DNA of 64,000 nt, from the NCBI GenBank assembly GCA_037043015.1, contig CM073323.1:4526001-4590000 (forward strand). Reading direction: 5' to 3'. A program made the position numbers and the translations under genes. A model generated the notes under the pieces. It did not search any database. It was not told the origin of the DNA and saw only the letters and a program-made list of their open reading frames with translations. Source of the DNA: Bryum argenteum. Lineage: Eukaryota; Streptophyta; Bryopsida; Bryales; Bryaceae. Of the stretch, positions 1 through 11,905 are shown one piece after another. Positions within the stretch are counted from its first letter, which is position 1. Each line of letters opens with the position of its first letter.

Positions 1-1182
1 CTAAGTTCAGAATGATATTGTATATAATTGTTAAGATTGTTTAAAGTTGTTAAAATTACTTAGGATTATCTTGTGTACTTTATTTATATATAAATTAACG
101 GTTTATCTACCTCTACAAACCTGTGTTGGATAAAATAATACAATGCTAAGTTTTGATTACATGGAAATAACAATAATCATGTTTGATACCTTGTCCAAGA
201 CTATGTTACACCTTAGGAATTGGATTGTTTGCGTTTCATAATACATTGCTAAAAATCGTTGATTGAAATAAAAAAAGACAATGACAACATGAAATGGCGT
301 CAATTTACTTTGTACCTATGGCAATTTCCATTATAAATCGTACATCATGCTTTGAGCGTGCATAAAACCACAAAGATGGTGGTATTGTTTAGGATAAAGG
401 AATAATTATTGCAATGACAATGATTATAGAAAGTTACAACTTACTTATAGGTTCAATTAAATTTGCAAGAAAAAACAATATTTGCAATATTCATTGTATG
501 ATCTATTATCATAGCGATGGATAGAATTATCATGTGTTCTTGTATGAATGCAATATATTATTGTTTGGAAAATATGGTAATTTTAAACTTTAACTTTAAC
601 TTCTACTACATTATAAAAATTAAAGTTGAATAAAACTTGCAACCAATGATTCAATTGCACTCAAGTAGGAACAAAGTTTTATAGAAGAACAAAAAATATT
701 CAATCAAATTGTAACTAAATTATTCCCACCTCAATGAGTTAGCTTTATAGGGCTTAGGACCAAGTGGTGTTCACACCACATGTCCATTCTTAGACATGCT
801 CTTCAATAGATGTAAAATATATAGACCTGGAAACATACAACAAATAAACCGGAATTTAGCAATGCAAACACTCGTGCGTTGGAGATTATTCAACTAGTAA
901 CTTACATTTTGAGTCATCTTGGAATTTGAAAGAAAAATAAATAAATAAATTTAATTTTCAGTCAATTTTAAGAATTAAAAAAATAATTCACAACACAAAA
1001 CAAAATTTCAGGAATTTAGTGAAACAATAACTTGTAGATTACATTAGCCTTCTACTAAAATGATTCAATTGTTTTCATAATTATAGATAGTTTTTTAAAA
1101 AACTTAACATACAACAAAATTGCTATAGTACAGCAATAAAAATACCTTTGATTAGACATCCATCAACTAAAAAATGACATAA

Positions 1183-1185
<3 letters not shown>
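1..1185. other. AT-rich intergenic DNA, no gene seen
   Basis: Low-complexity AT-rich sequence. No reading frame of convincing length or composition, no tRNA and no clear terminal repeats were found. It ends in a long A run. Confidence 0.7.

Positions 1186-1219
<34 letters not shown>
1186..1219 (+). repeat. Poly-A tract (34 A)
   Basis: An uninterrupted run of 34 A residues lies directly before a GC-richer block. It could be the 3' tail of an old retroposed sequence on its left or a simple repeat. No target duplication was found to decide. Confidence 0.8.
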
Positions 1220-1221
<2 letters not shown>

Positions 1222-1226
1222 AGGTG

Positions 1227-1254
1227 GTAGAGGTGTCCGGGCGAACACCTCTAC
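1227..1254. repeat. Short GC-rich hairpin
   Basis: Perfect 10-bp arms (GTAGAGGTGT and its complement) flank an 8-nt loop, ccgggcga. It stands at the left edge of a GC-richer block whose right edge (2042-2069) also carries a perfect palindrome, so the two may mark the ends of one inserted unit. Confidence 0.75.
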
Positions 1255-1318
1255 GCCTCAACGTCTTTTGTTTTTCATCTGACCTCTCCGATTCTGATCT
1301 TCTGGCACACTTGCCTTT

Positions 1319-1545
1319 TCTTCCTCCTCCGCTCTTGCTCGTGTTTTTGAAGGTCGTTGTTGCCGTTTCTTCCTCCTCCGCTCTTGCTCGTGTTTTTGAA
1401 GGTCGTTGTTGTCGTTTCTTCCTCCTCCGCTCTTGCTCGTGTTTTTGAAGGTCGTTGTTGCCCTTTCTTCCTCCTCCGCTCTTTGCTGTTGTTTTGCGCA
1501 GTTGCTATTGCCTTTTCTTTCTCCTCCGCTCTTGCTCGTGGTTCT
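1319..1545. repeat. Minisatellite, 49-bp period, about 4.5 units
   Basis: Units start near 1321, 1370, 1419 and 1468, exactly 49 bp apart, each beginning TTCCTCCTCCGCTC. A fifth, decayed unit lies near 1519. The plus strand is pyrimidine-rich. Because 49 is not a multiple of three, each unit is read in a different frame, so the overlapping short frames on both strands are a by-product of the repeat and not a gene. Confidence 0.9.
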
Positions 1546-2041
1546 CAAGAACGCTGCTAGGACGATCTGTAGAGCACTAGGAGAGTTTCGTGACTTGTTG
1601 CAACCAAAAATCTTTTTGCCGATTCTCCTTATCGCTTCTCATTTGTTGTCTTAAATCGCCGCTTTAGCTAGTACCGAATCGTTTCTTTGCTATTGTACCA
1701 GGATCGCCGCTTTCTTTGTTGCTATCGAATCGATGCTTGCTACTTGCTTGATCTTGTTGCTATTATTCCTCATTGCTATCACTTGGTATTGTTGCTCTTG
1801 TTGCGGCGTGCATTTTGGGTTCTTGTTCGCTCTTGTACAGGTACGCTACTATTCAAGTTGTCCACTTTGTACTCGATATGTTAAAATCTTCATCTTCCTC
1901 CCTTCATCCTCTTTGTGGTCTTTGTTGCGACCATGCGGCACCGCCACCAAAGCCACCAAAATCCTAATCTTAAAACCTTAAACCCTAAAAATTTTAAAAA
2001 TCTTTAAAAAATAAAAATAATAAAAAAATTAGCAGAGATTG

Positions 2042-2069
2042 CAAGGGGTGTGCGCGCGCACACCCCTTG
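2042..2069. repeat. Perfect 28-bp palindrome
   Basis: The sequence is its own reverse complement over 28 bp, from CAAGGGGTGTG through an alternating CG core to CACACCCCTTG. The core could adopt a cruciform or Z-like form. The flanks are strongly AT-rich. Confidence 0.9.
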
Positions 2070-2135
2070 AAACAATCAACCAAGTGAACTCCAATAAACA
2101 TCCCATTTACTATATTAAAGCCATTTCAAACATCT

Positions 2136-2215
2136 GATACCCGCCTATGAGGGATACCCGCCCATGAGGGATACCCGCCCATGAGGGATACCCGCCCATA
2201 TTGATACCCGTCATA
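2136..2215. repeat. 18-bp tandem repeat, about 4 units
   Basis: Units of GATACCCGCCCATGAGGG start at 2136, 2154 and 2172 with one substitution among them. They are followed by a truncated unit at 2190 and a fragment at 2206. The period is a multiple of three, but no supporting open frame surrounds it. Confidence 0.9.
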
Positions 2216-2965
2216 CATTATAGTTACTTGCTTAAGAACAAGAAAAATGAAAACATTTAGTAACACATGATAGTAAAAATATTAATGTAGATATTGTAGA
2301 ACTAACATCTATCACATACAGTCGTTTGAGACTAAAGAATATTACCTTCTTTTACGATTCCAAATTTCTAAAATTGTCTTCACTGTAAAAAGAGCATTTA
2401 ACCCCAGTCAAACATGTTCGCACATTTTGGTCAAGGGAGAGAAAAAAAACACTATTTCCTACATAAAACCTATAGATCTTCATTTTAATTTTTTTTTTTT
2501 TTTTTCCTAGCGAAAAATTTATGTGATAAATAAATTCTTATCAATCATTTTGGATTTTCATTCTAAAGCATGTTGAGTTCACAAAAGAATAAAATGTGGC
2601 ATAAAAGTTTGTCAAATAATTTCAATCTCGATCCTTTGCATATTTGTTTTGAATATGCTACACACCTTTTCCATGTCTAGAAATTGGTTTTAAGGTAACC
2701 AACATGATCATGCCAATCATGATTTTAAAGAAGTTAGACCTTGTATAGTGAATTTTTTTTAAGCCAAGTGAAATTAAAGTGTGCTAGACCACTAAATACA
2801 ATTAAGCAAATGAATTATTCTTATGATTTCAAATGCTATAATATTTTAATCCTTCCGATGCATAGTAGCCTAAAAAATTTGGTGGCTTTATATCAATGTT
2901 TATTTTAAGATTCTAGGATTAGAAGTCTTAAATTTCACTCTAAAATTAGATTTTGAAGCCACTTT
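2216..2965. other. AT-rich spacer, no gene seen
   Basis: Simple AT-rich sequence with short homopolymer runs. Nothing recognisable was found before the coding relic that begins near 2966. Confidence 0.6.
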
Positions 2966-5658
2966 TTGATAGTTAGAGAGGTTTATGACTTTATGAGACA
3001 TCCAGAGAACAAGACTTGTGTGAGCAAGTTGGTTCTTCGTCCGATCAAGTACATTGTGGATGTCACTACTGACGATGGTGTGGTTCGGCGAGAAGAGGTG
3101 GCATTCCCCCTCGAAAGAGCTCAACGAGAGTTCCAACGCATATTTGATATACACGGATTAGCGTCTATTCACGGTACAACACACTCTCAGTTGTGTTGGC
3201 TTCAGGAGAGGATCATTTGGGAGCCAGTGGATGGACAACACATAGTTGCAGCCTGCAATTTTGCGAAGGAAGAGGTTGCCCAACACAAACTCTCACATGC
3301 TGAGTTTATTAACATCTTTGAAATGCGGGAGGCAACATTTGTCGTATACGATGATCCTGCATTGTACCTAGCGAAGTCCGCGCGGGTCAACAAGAAGGAA
3401 TGGAATAGGACAAAATATTCCACCATGGATGAGGACTTGAGAAAGCTACGCGAGATTTGGGAGTTGTATGGGAAGCCTGATAGCTTGGTTCGTGCGGGGC
3501 GATGAACGCGGGGCTAAAGTTACAGTGTGTGCGGCTAATGCGGTCACGAAGAACCTTGTTGAGGGCAACAAAAGTATAACAATCAAGAGGTTGGCAAAGC
3601 GGATCGTGACTTGACCATTCACGCGTGGAATCCCGGCGAGCGAGTGTTCACGAAGCTATCCTTCAAGTGTCAAGGACTACGAAGATGGCCATCTCTTTTA
3701 TAGCAAGGAAGTGGAGAAGAAGTGGAAGGCGTTTGCAGACAAGAACAACCTAGATCCTACTGTGGATGTACGGGAGCATCGGAAGCGAATGACCATGAAT
3801 TGGTTGAGGCCGCTGAATGTGGTTCCACAGTCTGCTTATCTACGGCTAGTCAAGTCTTGTGTAGCTAAGCCCGTGTGGGGAGGGCGACCCATGACCTCGA
3901 CAATCATATTACTTTCACGCCATCAAGGATGCGTCTAGGGATCCCCGTACTATTGCAGGTGCAATTGGCCAGATCATGAGACAAGAAGCGGTTGCTAATA
4001 TTACTCGTTGATTAATGGTGTCCAACAAAGAGTCCTCACCTAATTCCATGGAAGAGTTCTTCCACATATCTGTACGGAATTATTTTCCCGGGGGCAAGGA
4101 GCAAATTGATGCATTTGGCAAGGACTTGGCCAAAGACACAAAAGCCGCATGGGCTAAACCTACACGAGAGAAGGTGTCCAAGTTGGCAGACATAAGTGAA
4201 CTTATTCCCACCTCCATCAAGGTTCACTATCAGGACATTGCAACAAGAACACATGGAGAAGTGGAAGCATCAGCAGATGAAGGTGGTGCCACTACCGTCA
4301 CATGGAAGTGGGTGTTCTGAGTTCGAAGGCCAACTCACCAAGACACCGGATCATCTTATGGTTCGAGCTTGGGAAGGATTATTTCATCCCGATGTCCAGT
4401 GATTGACACAATCGTACTTGTGGGTTGTTGATTGTCGATGTGGTGGGGAAGGCGTGGAGACGGTCGCTTGGGAAGAAGAGCGATTCACCAAAGTTATTGC
4501 ACAATTGTCGGCGTGGATGACGGGCGTTGAACGATGGAACAGATATTCTCTTCACATTACCACCAGCCGTGTGTTCTAATGCCGAGTTGTTCGCGAAGCT
4601 CAAACTTCCCGGCGGTGGCACTCAACGACATGGATGTTGGGCGTTTGGCGCAAACTCGGTTGATCGCATGCCCTCAACTTTACACAGGGGTGGTCGATTC
4701 ACAATGAAGGTGGAACCATTTGGAGGTGTTGTTGTTCATATGCAACACCCTGTTGATACTTCCCCAACCGAATTATGTTTAAGGGGACCGTCCCACTACC
4801 ACTTGTATTTCACGATCAATGGAGTGAGACACATCAACCGTCGGAGGGTGATAGACTCGAGCGATCGCCATCCGAGCTCTCTAGACTGGTGGATGCGTAT
4901 TTGCCAATTGGTTGGGGTTTGGCTGCGTATAACATTACAACGGCCATTCCGACAATCCTTCATGGAGGTTTCCATGGATCGGAGATCATTGTCATTGACG
5001 ATAGCCTGGAAAGGCTAAACTTCTTGTATACAAAGTTGTTTGACAACTTCCAAGGACAATTTCAGATCCCTGAGATGACAGGTGCAACAAGGAAAGCGCT
5101 AGCGTTGGCATTTCCGAGGGTGAAGATCCGATGAACATAGGTTCAGAGGAAGGCGGTAGTGACGAGGACGAGCTTGGAGATGAAGCGGATACTTCTATTC
5201 CAGCACCATACACATTGGCAAATGTACGACAGCCGCGTGAGTATGACACAGATGTACCCTCGCCTGATCATAACTCATGTGACGACGGACTTCATTCGTC
5301 TGTGGAACCTAATGGCTTTGAGGAAGGATCAGAGATACCGGAGGTGGTTCTAGATACTCCAATTCAAACGAGACCAATGGTGCCATCCATTCCACAATCT
5401 ACGGAATCAGCGGACACCATAGCTTTCAACGAGGTCTTCGCACCAATGATGACATTTAGAGACGGCTTCTACTATAATACCGATGGCATAAGGTATACTC
5501 GCCACGCGGTGAGCCGGGCGATTCTGCGTCTCGAAGAGTCTGCGTCCATCAGTCTTCAAGATTCTATTGATCCCCCAGTGTCGCTGGCGGCAGTGGATCG
5601 TATGGAACATGAGGCCTATGAAGGCAGTACCAGTAGGACAATGGAGGAGGATGATTAG
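2966..5658 (+). pseudogene. Frameshifted coding relic with ParB/sulfiredoxin-like segment
   Basis: About 2.7 kb of GC-richer, coding-like sequence on the plus strand is broken by frame changes. The first open part (2966-3505, no clear ATG) holds basic residues, then WEPVDGQHIVAACNFAKEEV and VVYDDPALY. The DGQH step followed by a helix resembles the nucleotide-binding turn of ParB/sulfiredoxin-fold proteins. Near 3495 the frame shifts by one and continues to about 3613. Further open pieces lie at 3711-3938, 4015-4320, 4404-4579, 4527-4790 and 4775-5134. The last contains SPSELSRLVDAY and an AAYNITTAI stretch, which faintly recalls the C-terminal half of N4/N6 DNA methyltransferases. 5131-5658 encodes an acidic Ser/Thr-rich tail. 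At least four shifts and an internal stop argue for a decayed copy, perhaps of a gene carried by a mobile element. The domain names are tentative. Confidence 0.5.
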
Positions 5659-6834
5659 AGCATCAGAGATTTATAAGTAGCAAGTCAATATGATGTTTAG
5701 GTGGCATGTTAGGTTTGATTGATATGTTTGAGTAAAGTATGAGATGTTTGGTTATAGTATTATGCATGTTATATTATAGTATTTACTATCAGTTTCTAAA
5801 GTACATTTATGAATTTTATGTATGGATTTTCATATAATATAGAGCGAGATGCTACATATTTTCTCGTTGAATAGCACATGTTGGCCTTTTATCTCTTATA
5901 AAGTATGTTTGTTGTATAAATGCCAAAAATAGTATATAAATGTCATATAGCAATGTACAACGTAGAAGTTCATAATCAAAATTGCATTGAATCTAAAAAG
6001 AAACACTATAGGAAGTTCAAGGACAAAATTGAATCTTTGAAATTCTTTAAATTTCAATTTTTGCACTCCAAGACGTGACATTGTCCTTCATATTGACCCA
6101 TTGGGATTTGTATTCCAAAAATTTATATGGTACACAAAATAATAAAATAGATGTTGGCAATATTTGAATATAATAATTTGGTAGTATTTACAAAGCAATA
6201 AAACATGATTTAGCAACAAATTTGTTATTAAAAAAATACTATTTCTCATTAGTTTAAGTTTAGTGCCTCCACATTTAAATTTTTTATCTTTGTGTGGAAT
6301 TTTTGTTGTTTTTTTTCATTTTGGAGGAAAATGTTGTTGTTTTGACATGCCATTGAGTGCACTTGGCAAAGTGCATAATTTCTTAATTGCGTGTTCCAAT
6401 TAGTCCACTTGCCAGTTTTTACCAATTTCAGCGAACGGATATTGGGAGACATTGAGTCAAAGTTTTAGTTTTTGTAAACAATATGTCTTTTTGAAGTAAA
6501 CGGACTTGATTGGGGCTTCTCTCTCTTTTAGGCGTTAATCAATTTATGACAAGGTTATTTGATTTTGGCTTCAGCATCTTATTTCCATTTACATTTATGA
6601 CATATTAAAGAATTTGTCGTTTTAGACTTAAAAAGACAGATTTGTTAGATTCAAGCATTTAGAATGTTGAATTTAGTCATCTTAAACGATACAGTTAGAC
6701 TTCATCCAACCATACGTTTCTTCAGATAATGTCCAAATTTTATCCTATACGTCCTTGATGTTGAAAACAATATTGATGAAGCCTAAAACTTTGAACAACC
6801 ATAATTATTTCAACCAAAGCTTGGTTTGAAGAAG
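5659..6834. other. AT-rich spacer, no gene seen
   Basis: Downstream of the coding relic the composition returns to strongly AT-rich. Only short frames of low-complexity composition are present. Confidence 0.6.
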
Positions 6835-7210
6835 ATTTGTTATGTTGGAACAAAGAAGAGGTCTCATTTGCATGTTAAAAATTGCGAATTCATCCAAGAT
6901 GTCATGACTATATGGGTTGCATTTTAGTAAGGCAACTAATCATTTTAGGTATTCAAACATGCGACATGTTTTGATATCGCAAGCCAATTTTGTGAATCCA
7001 AAAACATATTTTCATAAAAGTTTTTACATATGTAGGATCTTAGGATTAATTACAAAGATTTTCGAGTTTTAAGATAGTTTTGAAAACTTTTAGTATGAGA
7101 TTCGCAATGCTATATCATATTAAAAATCCCTAAAAATTTCGTGGTCCTGGAGAAGTTGTATCTCCTTCATCCATGGTTGCAATTCAATTTTGTTTATTGG
7201 GTTAACTTCC
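6835..7210 (+). repeat. Dispersed repeat R1, diverged copy
   Basis: Shares an ordered series of motifs with 22515-23110 and 32075-32520: an ATGGGTTGCATTTTAGT-like stretch, a CATGTTTTGATATCGCAAGCCAATT-like stretch (elsewhere GCATGTTATACCATTGCAAGCC), a TAGGATCTTAGG block, and TATCTCCTTCATCCA near 7160. Boundaries are approximate because the copies are strongly diverged. Confidence 0.6.
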
Positions 7211-8264
7211 AAAGTAGATTTAAATTCTTGGTAAAAATAGTTCTTCAGTCGTATATATAAGAAAAAGATAGTATTTATTTTAGTGCAAAGCAATCTAGGT
7301 ATGGACTATGAAGATTTTGGGGCAATCTTCACAATTGGAAGGCCAATGAATGATATCTCAAATTGTTTACTAGATGATATGAAAATTTGTAATTGTAGGA
7401 TCTTACGAAGTACTAGTATGAGAAGTTTTACAAAGACTTCTAAATTTTAATACATGTAGATTGGGAGCTTTCAGGATTTAATGTAAACGGAGACTTCAAA
7501 AGAATCTGGGCAACATACTTAAAGGAAGCAATATAACTTTATGCAAATAAAAATCGTAGCCTACTTCTAGTATACGTTGCACAATTGAGCAACCCACCAA
7601 TCTCCTACTCCTTGTACTATGATTTTATAAAGTCATTTGTGGTGCTTGCATAAGGTACGCAAAAAACTCATTACTTTGATAAAATCTGAACATGATACTG
7701 ATTTGGGCAAGTTTGATGGTAGCGGTCTTATGAACAGTTCGAAGTTCGCCTTTAAACCCCATTGAAAATTTTCTTTAAAATTTCATGTCAATCTAATATA
7801 ATGTTGTTCAATGTTTCAATTCCATCTCTTCACCACCATTGCCTCTTTGTCACTTGGGACAGCTTTGCCGTAACTCTTTGGATGTACAAACGTATGCTCT
7901 TAATGTTCATCCCATCAATCCAAAAATTGCTTTGAGTGCTTCCTATGATGGATGAATATGATCACAAATGTAAGTGCTTTATTTTATTATGCCTTTAGAA
8001 TTGTGATCTTTTTGTTTTGATCATTATCACCAAATTAAGACAAAAATTCCATCAACTTAATAAAGGTTTACGGAACTAGTGAGTATGATTTATTGAATGG
8101 CGGCGTCTTTATGTGAATTTCTCCCTAGTTGCACTTGAAATGACACTGTGTGATTTTTCTTGCTTTTATTACAAAAAAATCAACTCATAATTATGTATTT
8201 TCTCAAGTGTTGCAAAGTTCATAAGTATAAATATGATTCAATATTTCATAAAACTTATCTCAAG

Positions 8265-8475
8265 TCACTGTTTGTCACTTATTCCAAATTACTTATGTCA
8301 CTTTTCTCAAGTCACTTATGACTTATTTTTCAAAACTTATGTTAAATGACTCATCTTGAATGACTTCTCTTAAATGACTTATCTTTAATGACTACATAAA
8401 GCTATATCTTGAATGACTTATGTCGAATAACTTATCTCAAATAAATTATTTCCAATGACTTAGTTTGAGTACCTT
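8265..8475. repeat. Degenerate short tandem repeat (AAATGACTTATCTTG-like)
   Basis: About a dozen imperfect units of roughly 15-16 bp built on TGACTTATCT. Decay is heavy, but the period is visible by eye. Confidence 0.7.
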
Positions 8476-8519
8476 AACTCACCCCCACCGAAGTATCTCA
8501 AATGAGTTTGTTTATCTCA

Positions 8520-9000
8520 AAGTTACACACTCTACTTTTCATAATGAAAATCTCTTTAGTTTATGTTGATTCTATTTATACCTTAGTATACCTCATAACA
8601 ATTCCGTTTATCTCACGATCATGTTATTATTTTATAAAGATTCTATTGGTTTAACAAAAAAATTATTTATCAAAAAACTATATTGTTGATTCTACACATA
8701 TTGTGTTAATTTGATGAAGATTGTATTTATTCTAATAGACTCTGTTTATTTTATAGAGAGCATGTTTGTCTTACACATACTTTGATTATTTTACTCTTTT
8801 TATCTCAAAATCACTATATTTATTTCATTAAGATTCCTCTTATTTTACAAAAACTATCTCTGTTTCACGAAACTTAGTTAATATCATGAATATTATTTAT
8901 TTTGAAATACTTTCTCTATTCTACAAAAACTCTGTCTAATTCAAAGAGACTATTTGATTCATAAATAGTTTGTTCATACTTCAAGGACACTCGTTACTTG
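8520..9000. repeat. Degenerate repeat, about 25-35 bp period
   Basis: Repeated phrases such as GATTCTATTTAT, TTTTATAAAGATT and TTTCATTAAGATTCC recur at intervals of about 25-35 bp. This looks like a decayed AT-rich minisatellite continuing the array just upstream. Confidence 0.5.
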
Positions 9001-9235
9001 GATAATGATTATTTTAAAAAGTATTATTTTAATGGAATTCATAGATATAAAATCAAAAGAATGTAGATAACATTACATTACTTGTTATGACTACATTGAT
9101 GGTTATTGCTAATTTCACTCAATTCATTGATTTTATTACAAAAGAACTATATGAATTATCTTGCTCCTTGGTTATTCTTAAATATGGAGTAAACATACAA
9201 ACATAGAATTGAAGAACTAAGTAATATATAAGTAC

Positions 9236-9740
9236 TAGTATGGCCCGGGCGTTGCCACATGTATTTTATTTAAATATTATTTACTAGTAAGGTCCCCATT
9301 GTCCCGACGGGAAATGTCTTTTCATGGTACTTTTAAAAGAGTATCTCGTGATTACCATTTCCTCAAACCATGTTCTTCTTTCTTTCTTTCTTTATATATA
9401 TATTTTTAATACATAAGCCAAAGAACATAAAAGAAGGTAGGTAGGTTGGTAAGTTCGTAAGTTGGTACTTGGTAGGTTTGTATCTTGGTAGGTTGGTACA
9501 TTGGTGGGTCGGAAGGATCGTCGTATAGTATTTTATTATAGACTTGTAAGGTCCCCGCCATTTTGACGGGGAAGCTCTTGATATGGTACTTTTAAAAAAC
9601 TATCCCGTGTTTACCATTTCTCAAACAATATTTTTTTAGTATAGTTACAAAAAAAAGTAGGTAGGTTGGTAGGTTTGTACGTTGGTAGGTTGGTACTTTA
9701 GTGGTTCGGAACGATCGCCGTACAATATTTTATCATAGAA
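9236..9740. repeat. Two diverged direct copies of a roughly 255-bp unit
   Basis: Copy one (about 9285-9535) and copy two (about 9545-9735) share, in order: TAAGGTCCCC followed by GACGGG, GGTACTTTTAAAA, a CCATTTC-TCAAAC block, GTAGGTAGGTTGGTA, and a closing GATCG-CGTA-TATTTTAT block. The segment before them contains TATGGCCCGGGCGTTGCCAC. A very similar phrase is common in plant repeats, as far as I recall. Confidence 0.7.
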
Positions 9741-10014
9741 GAAGAAGTAGATAACATGTAGATGAAATAATGAATCACACTCATTCTTCTCGACATCTTA
9801 TATATCTTTATACATCTCTATCTTATATGACTTATAATAAAAACATAAAATAAATTAAATATATAGGATAGATATGGAATACTTATGATGTATGAACATT
9901 GCATAATATGTAAATCTTGCTAGACTAAGACATGGGGCGGTTCCAAACTTGTTATTGCTTCATTATCTTTGGGTACTCAAATTGCTCTAGAGGTCATCGG
10001 CGTATATCAATCTA

Positions 10015-10062
10015 TAAACCTTAAACCCTAAACTCTAAAGTCTAAACCCAAACCCTAAACGA
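10015..10062. repeat. Interstitial telomere-like repeat
   Basis: A short degenerate run of CCCTAAA-type units (AAACCTTAAACCCTAAAC, then variants). It matches the plant telomere repeat but is far too short and imperfect to be a telomere. Confidence 0.65.
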
Positions 10063-10149
10063 GAGATTTACCTTTGTGTACCCTATCTGGTTTATCTAAA
10101 CCTCATCTTCATAAGTGAAATACCAGGTTTACTTGATCCAAATTTGTTG

Positions 10150-10335
10150 GTCATACTTTAACTCCCTCACTAGAATATTACCGGAAATGCCGGTCATATA
10201 AACATCACAATATTTTATTTCTAGGTTGCCGAAAGACCCTCATATTCTCATTATCATGATATGTGAATATTATAAAAATTATTGAAAATGGAGGTCGTGT
10301 AAATATCACAATATTTTTTTATTGGATTGCCAAGT
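10150..10335. repeat. About 100-bp repeat unit, one and a part copies
   Basis: GGTTGCC at 10224 and GGATTGCC at about 10324 are 100 bp apart. Between them lie an ATTATCATGATATGTG-like stretch, AATGGAGGTCGTGTAAATAT and CACAATATTTTT. The same unit is tandem at 14761-14966. Confidence 0.75.
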
Positions 10336-10505
10336 GTAGCCTAAGTACAAATTCAAATGAAGCTCTCTAATAAAATAAGTCTTAACTCACTAAATCTTGA
10401 TAAAAATATTTATTTAAAAAATAATAATCAAATGAAATAATTTATTTGCTATTTCTAGTGGTAAGAACTATTCAAAATTATGGGCAATTAGAGTTGGTGC
10501 TCAAA

Positions 10506-10662
10506 CACGTAATTCGTTATAATGGTATTATTCACTGATTTTGAGAAATGTGGGTTTAGCTCGAGTCGAGCTAAATGTACCCACACAGTACATTTGGCTC
10601 AACTCAAGCTCAATTGTCATCAATTTGATAATTTGAATATTTCCATTATAACGAATTACGTG
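10506..10662. mobile_element. Short inverted-repeat element (MITE-like)
   Basis: Perfect 20-bp inverted ends, CACGTAATTCGTTATAATGG at 10506-10525 and its complement at 10643-10662. Inside lies a second perfect hairpin (10555-10575, TTTAGCTCGA arms) and an ATGTAC/GTACAT pair. The nested palindromes are typical of a foldback-type MITE. No target duplication was recognised. Confidence 0.65.
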
Positions 10663-11498
10663 TTCTCACCATATTCTAAAACTCACTATGATTGGTTGGA
10701 TTAGTCTCCCAATTGCCCATGAGAAAAAGTCTTGCCGTATCTATTATTTAAGGAACGTAGTTTATTTCGTAGTTTATTATGATCTCGGGGAACGCCGGTC
10801 AGATCGGGCCGATTTTTTTGTAGAGTTTGAGAAAACAATCAGATCGCAAAACGGGTTGATGGCTCCCAAGATATTGAAATCTGAAGTACTTATGACACCA
10901 AAAATACTGGAAATTAATTTTATGAGCGTGGCAACTTCGCAGGAGCATACTAATTTGTGTTATAAATGAAGTTATGTTGAATGCAAATAACTCTTGATTC
11001 ACTAAATTTAAGTGGAAGATTTTCTATTATTTTGAGATTTTTGGTATCTATAGTGGTGAGTGGTGACAACTTCTCAATATTTTCGGTTGACCACAAAATC
11101 AACGATAAGGCGTTGATACAAAAGAAACGCTTTACATGAAATGTTAAGCTTTGCATAGGGCTTAAGAAGACTTAGACTTAAATCATCTCATGTGATTGGT
11201 CTATTTCCTCAAGATTTTTACCCTCCTTATTAAGATACACAATGAATTCCTGGATACAATGTCATTGAACTAAGTTCGAACAAGTTCAAGTCTCTCCATC
11301 TCTCTCAATCAATTGGTGGTATTTGTTCAAGGTAGGAGCCATGGAAGACGACAATTACATTGAGTTGAAGGCGAAGCTATGTGTTACCTTCTCCGCATCT
11401 AAAGAAAAAGGTGGAATGGCATTGCCTGGTGCCGGCATGCTTGGCCATGAAGAACGTCTTCAAGTGACGCGACAATCAATTGGGTCACTCATCACCAA
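10663..11498. other. AT-rich spacer, no gene seen
   Basis: Only short overlapping frames of non-conserved composition. No splice-linked coding pattern was found. Confidence 0.55.
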
Positions 11499-11905
11499 GA
11501 TAGATAGATAGATAGAAATTCCGGTCCTTTCTAAGGGGCCGGCGTGAATGAAGTGTCCGTTCGTAATGCTAATATCCCAATGGCCACCGGACAAGGGGAA
11601 ATTAGAACAATACTACTTCCCCTCTCGAGGGTGGACACTATAACTACGCTAGTTTCTAGCCTAGTTACTAGTGCCTTGAAGATACTCGACATAGTATCCC
11701 CCAAAGGGCTTTGAGGTACCCATACAACAAGGTCCAAGGATATCCCACAATAGTTGGGTGAACCCATACAACAAGGTCCAAGGATCTCCCACAATAGTTG
11801 GGTGAACTATAGTGGTGAGCACCACACCGGCATGGGGAATAGAACCCACGACCTCTTCAGTGGGGGCCTAAGCCCTAACCAACAAGCCAAGGCTTGTGGT
11901 GCCTA
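11499..11905 (-). mobile_element. tRNA-derived SINE, full-length copy
   Basis: Read on the minus strand it starts AGGCACCACAAGCC and has an A-box-like GCTTGTTGGTTAGGG and a B-box-like GTGGGTTCTATTCCCC. A conserved body follows (TACCTCAAAGCCCTTTGGGGG, then a CCCTCGAGAGGGG hairpin), and it ends in a (TATC)n tail, seen as TAGATAGATAGA at 11501. It matches copies at 55223, 55701, 45614 and 61340. A 44-bp segment is tandemly duplicated inside (11718 and 11762). It encodes nothing; the frames on it are by-products. Confidence 0.9.

Noticed and set aside
1258..1654. Overlapping frames on both strands over the 49-bp minisatellite
   Set aside because: They are created by the repeat, change frame from unit to unit, and have low-complexity composition.
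2136..2215. Short direct repeats that might suggest a CRISPR array
   Set aside because: Units are directly joined without spacers, and the window is eukaryotic.
10015..10062. Telomere repeat as a chromosome end
   Set aside because: Short, degenerate and internal.
11531..11849. Minus-strand frames within the SINE
   Set aside because: They follow the SINE sequence and reappear in other SINE copies with different breaks, so they are not genes.
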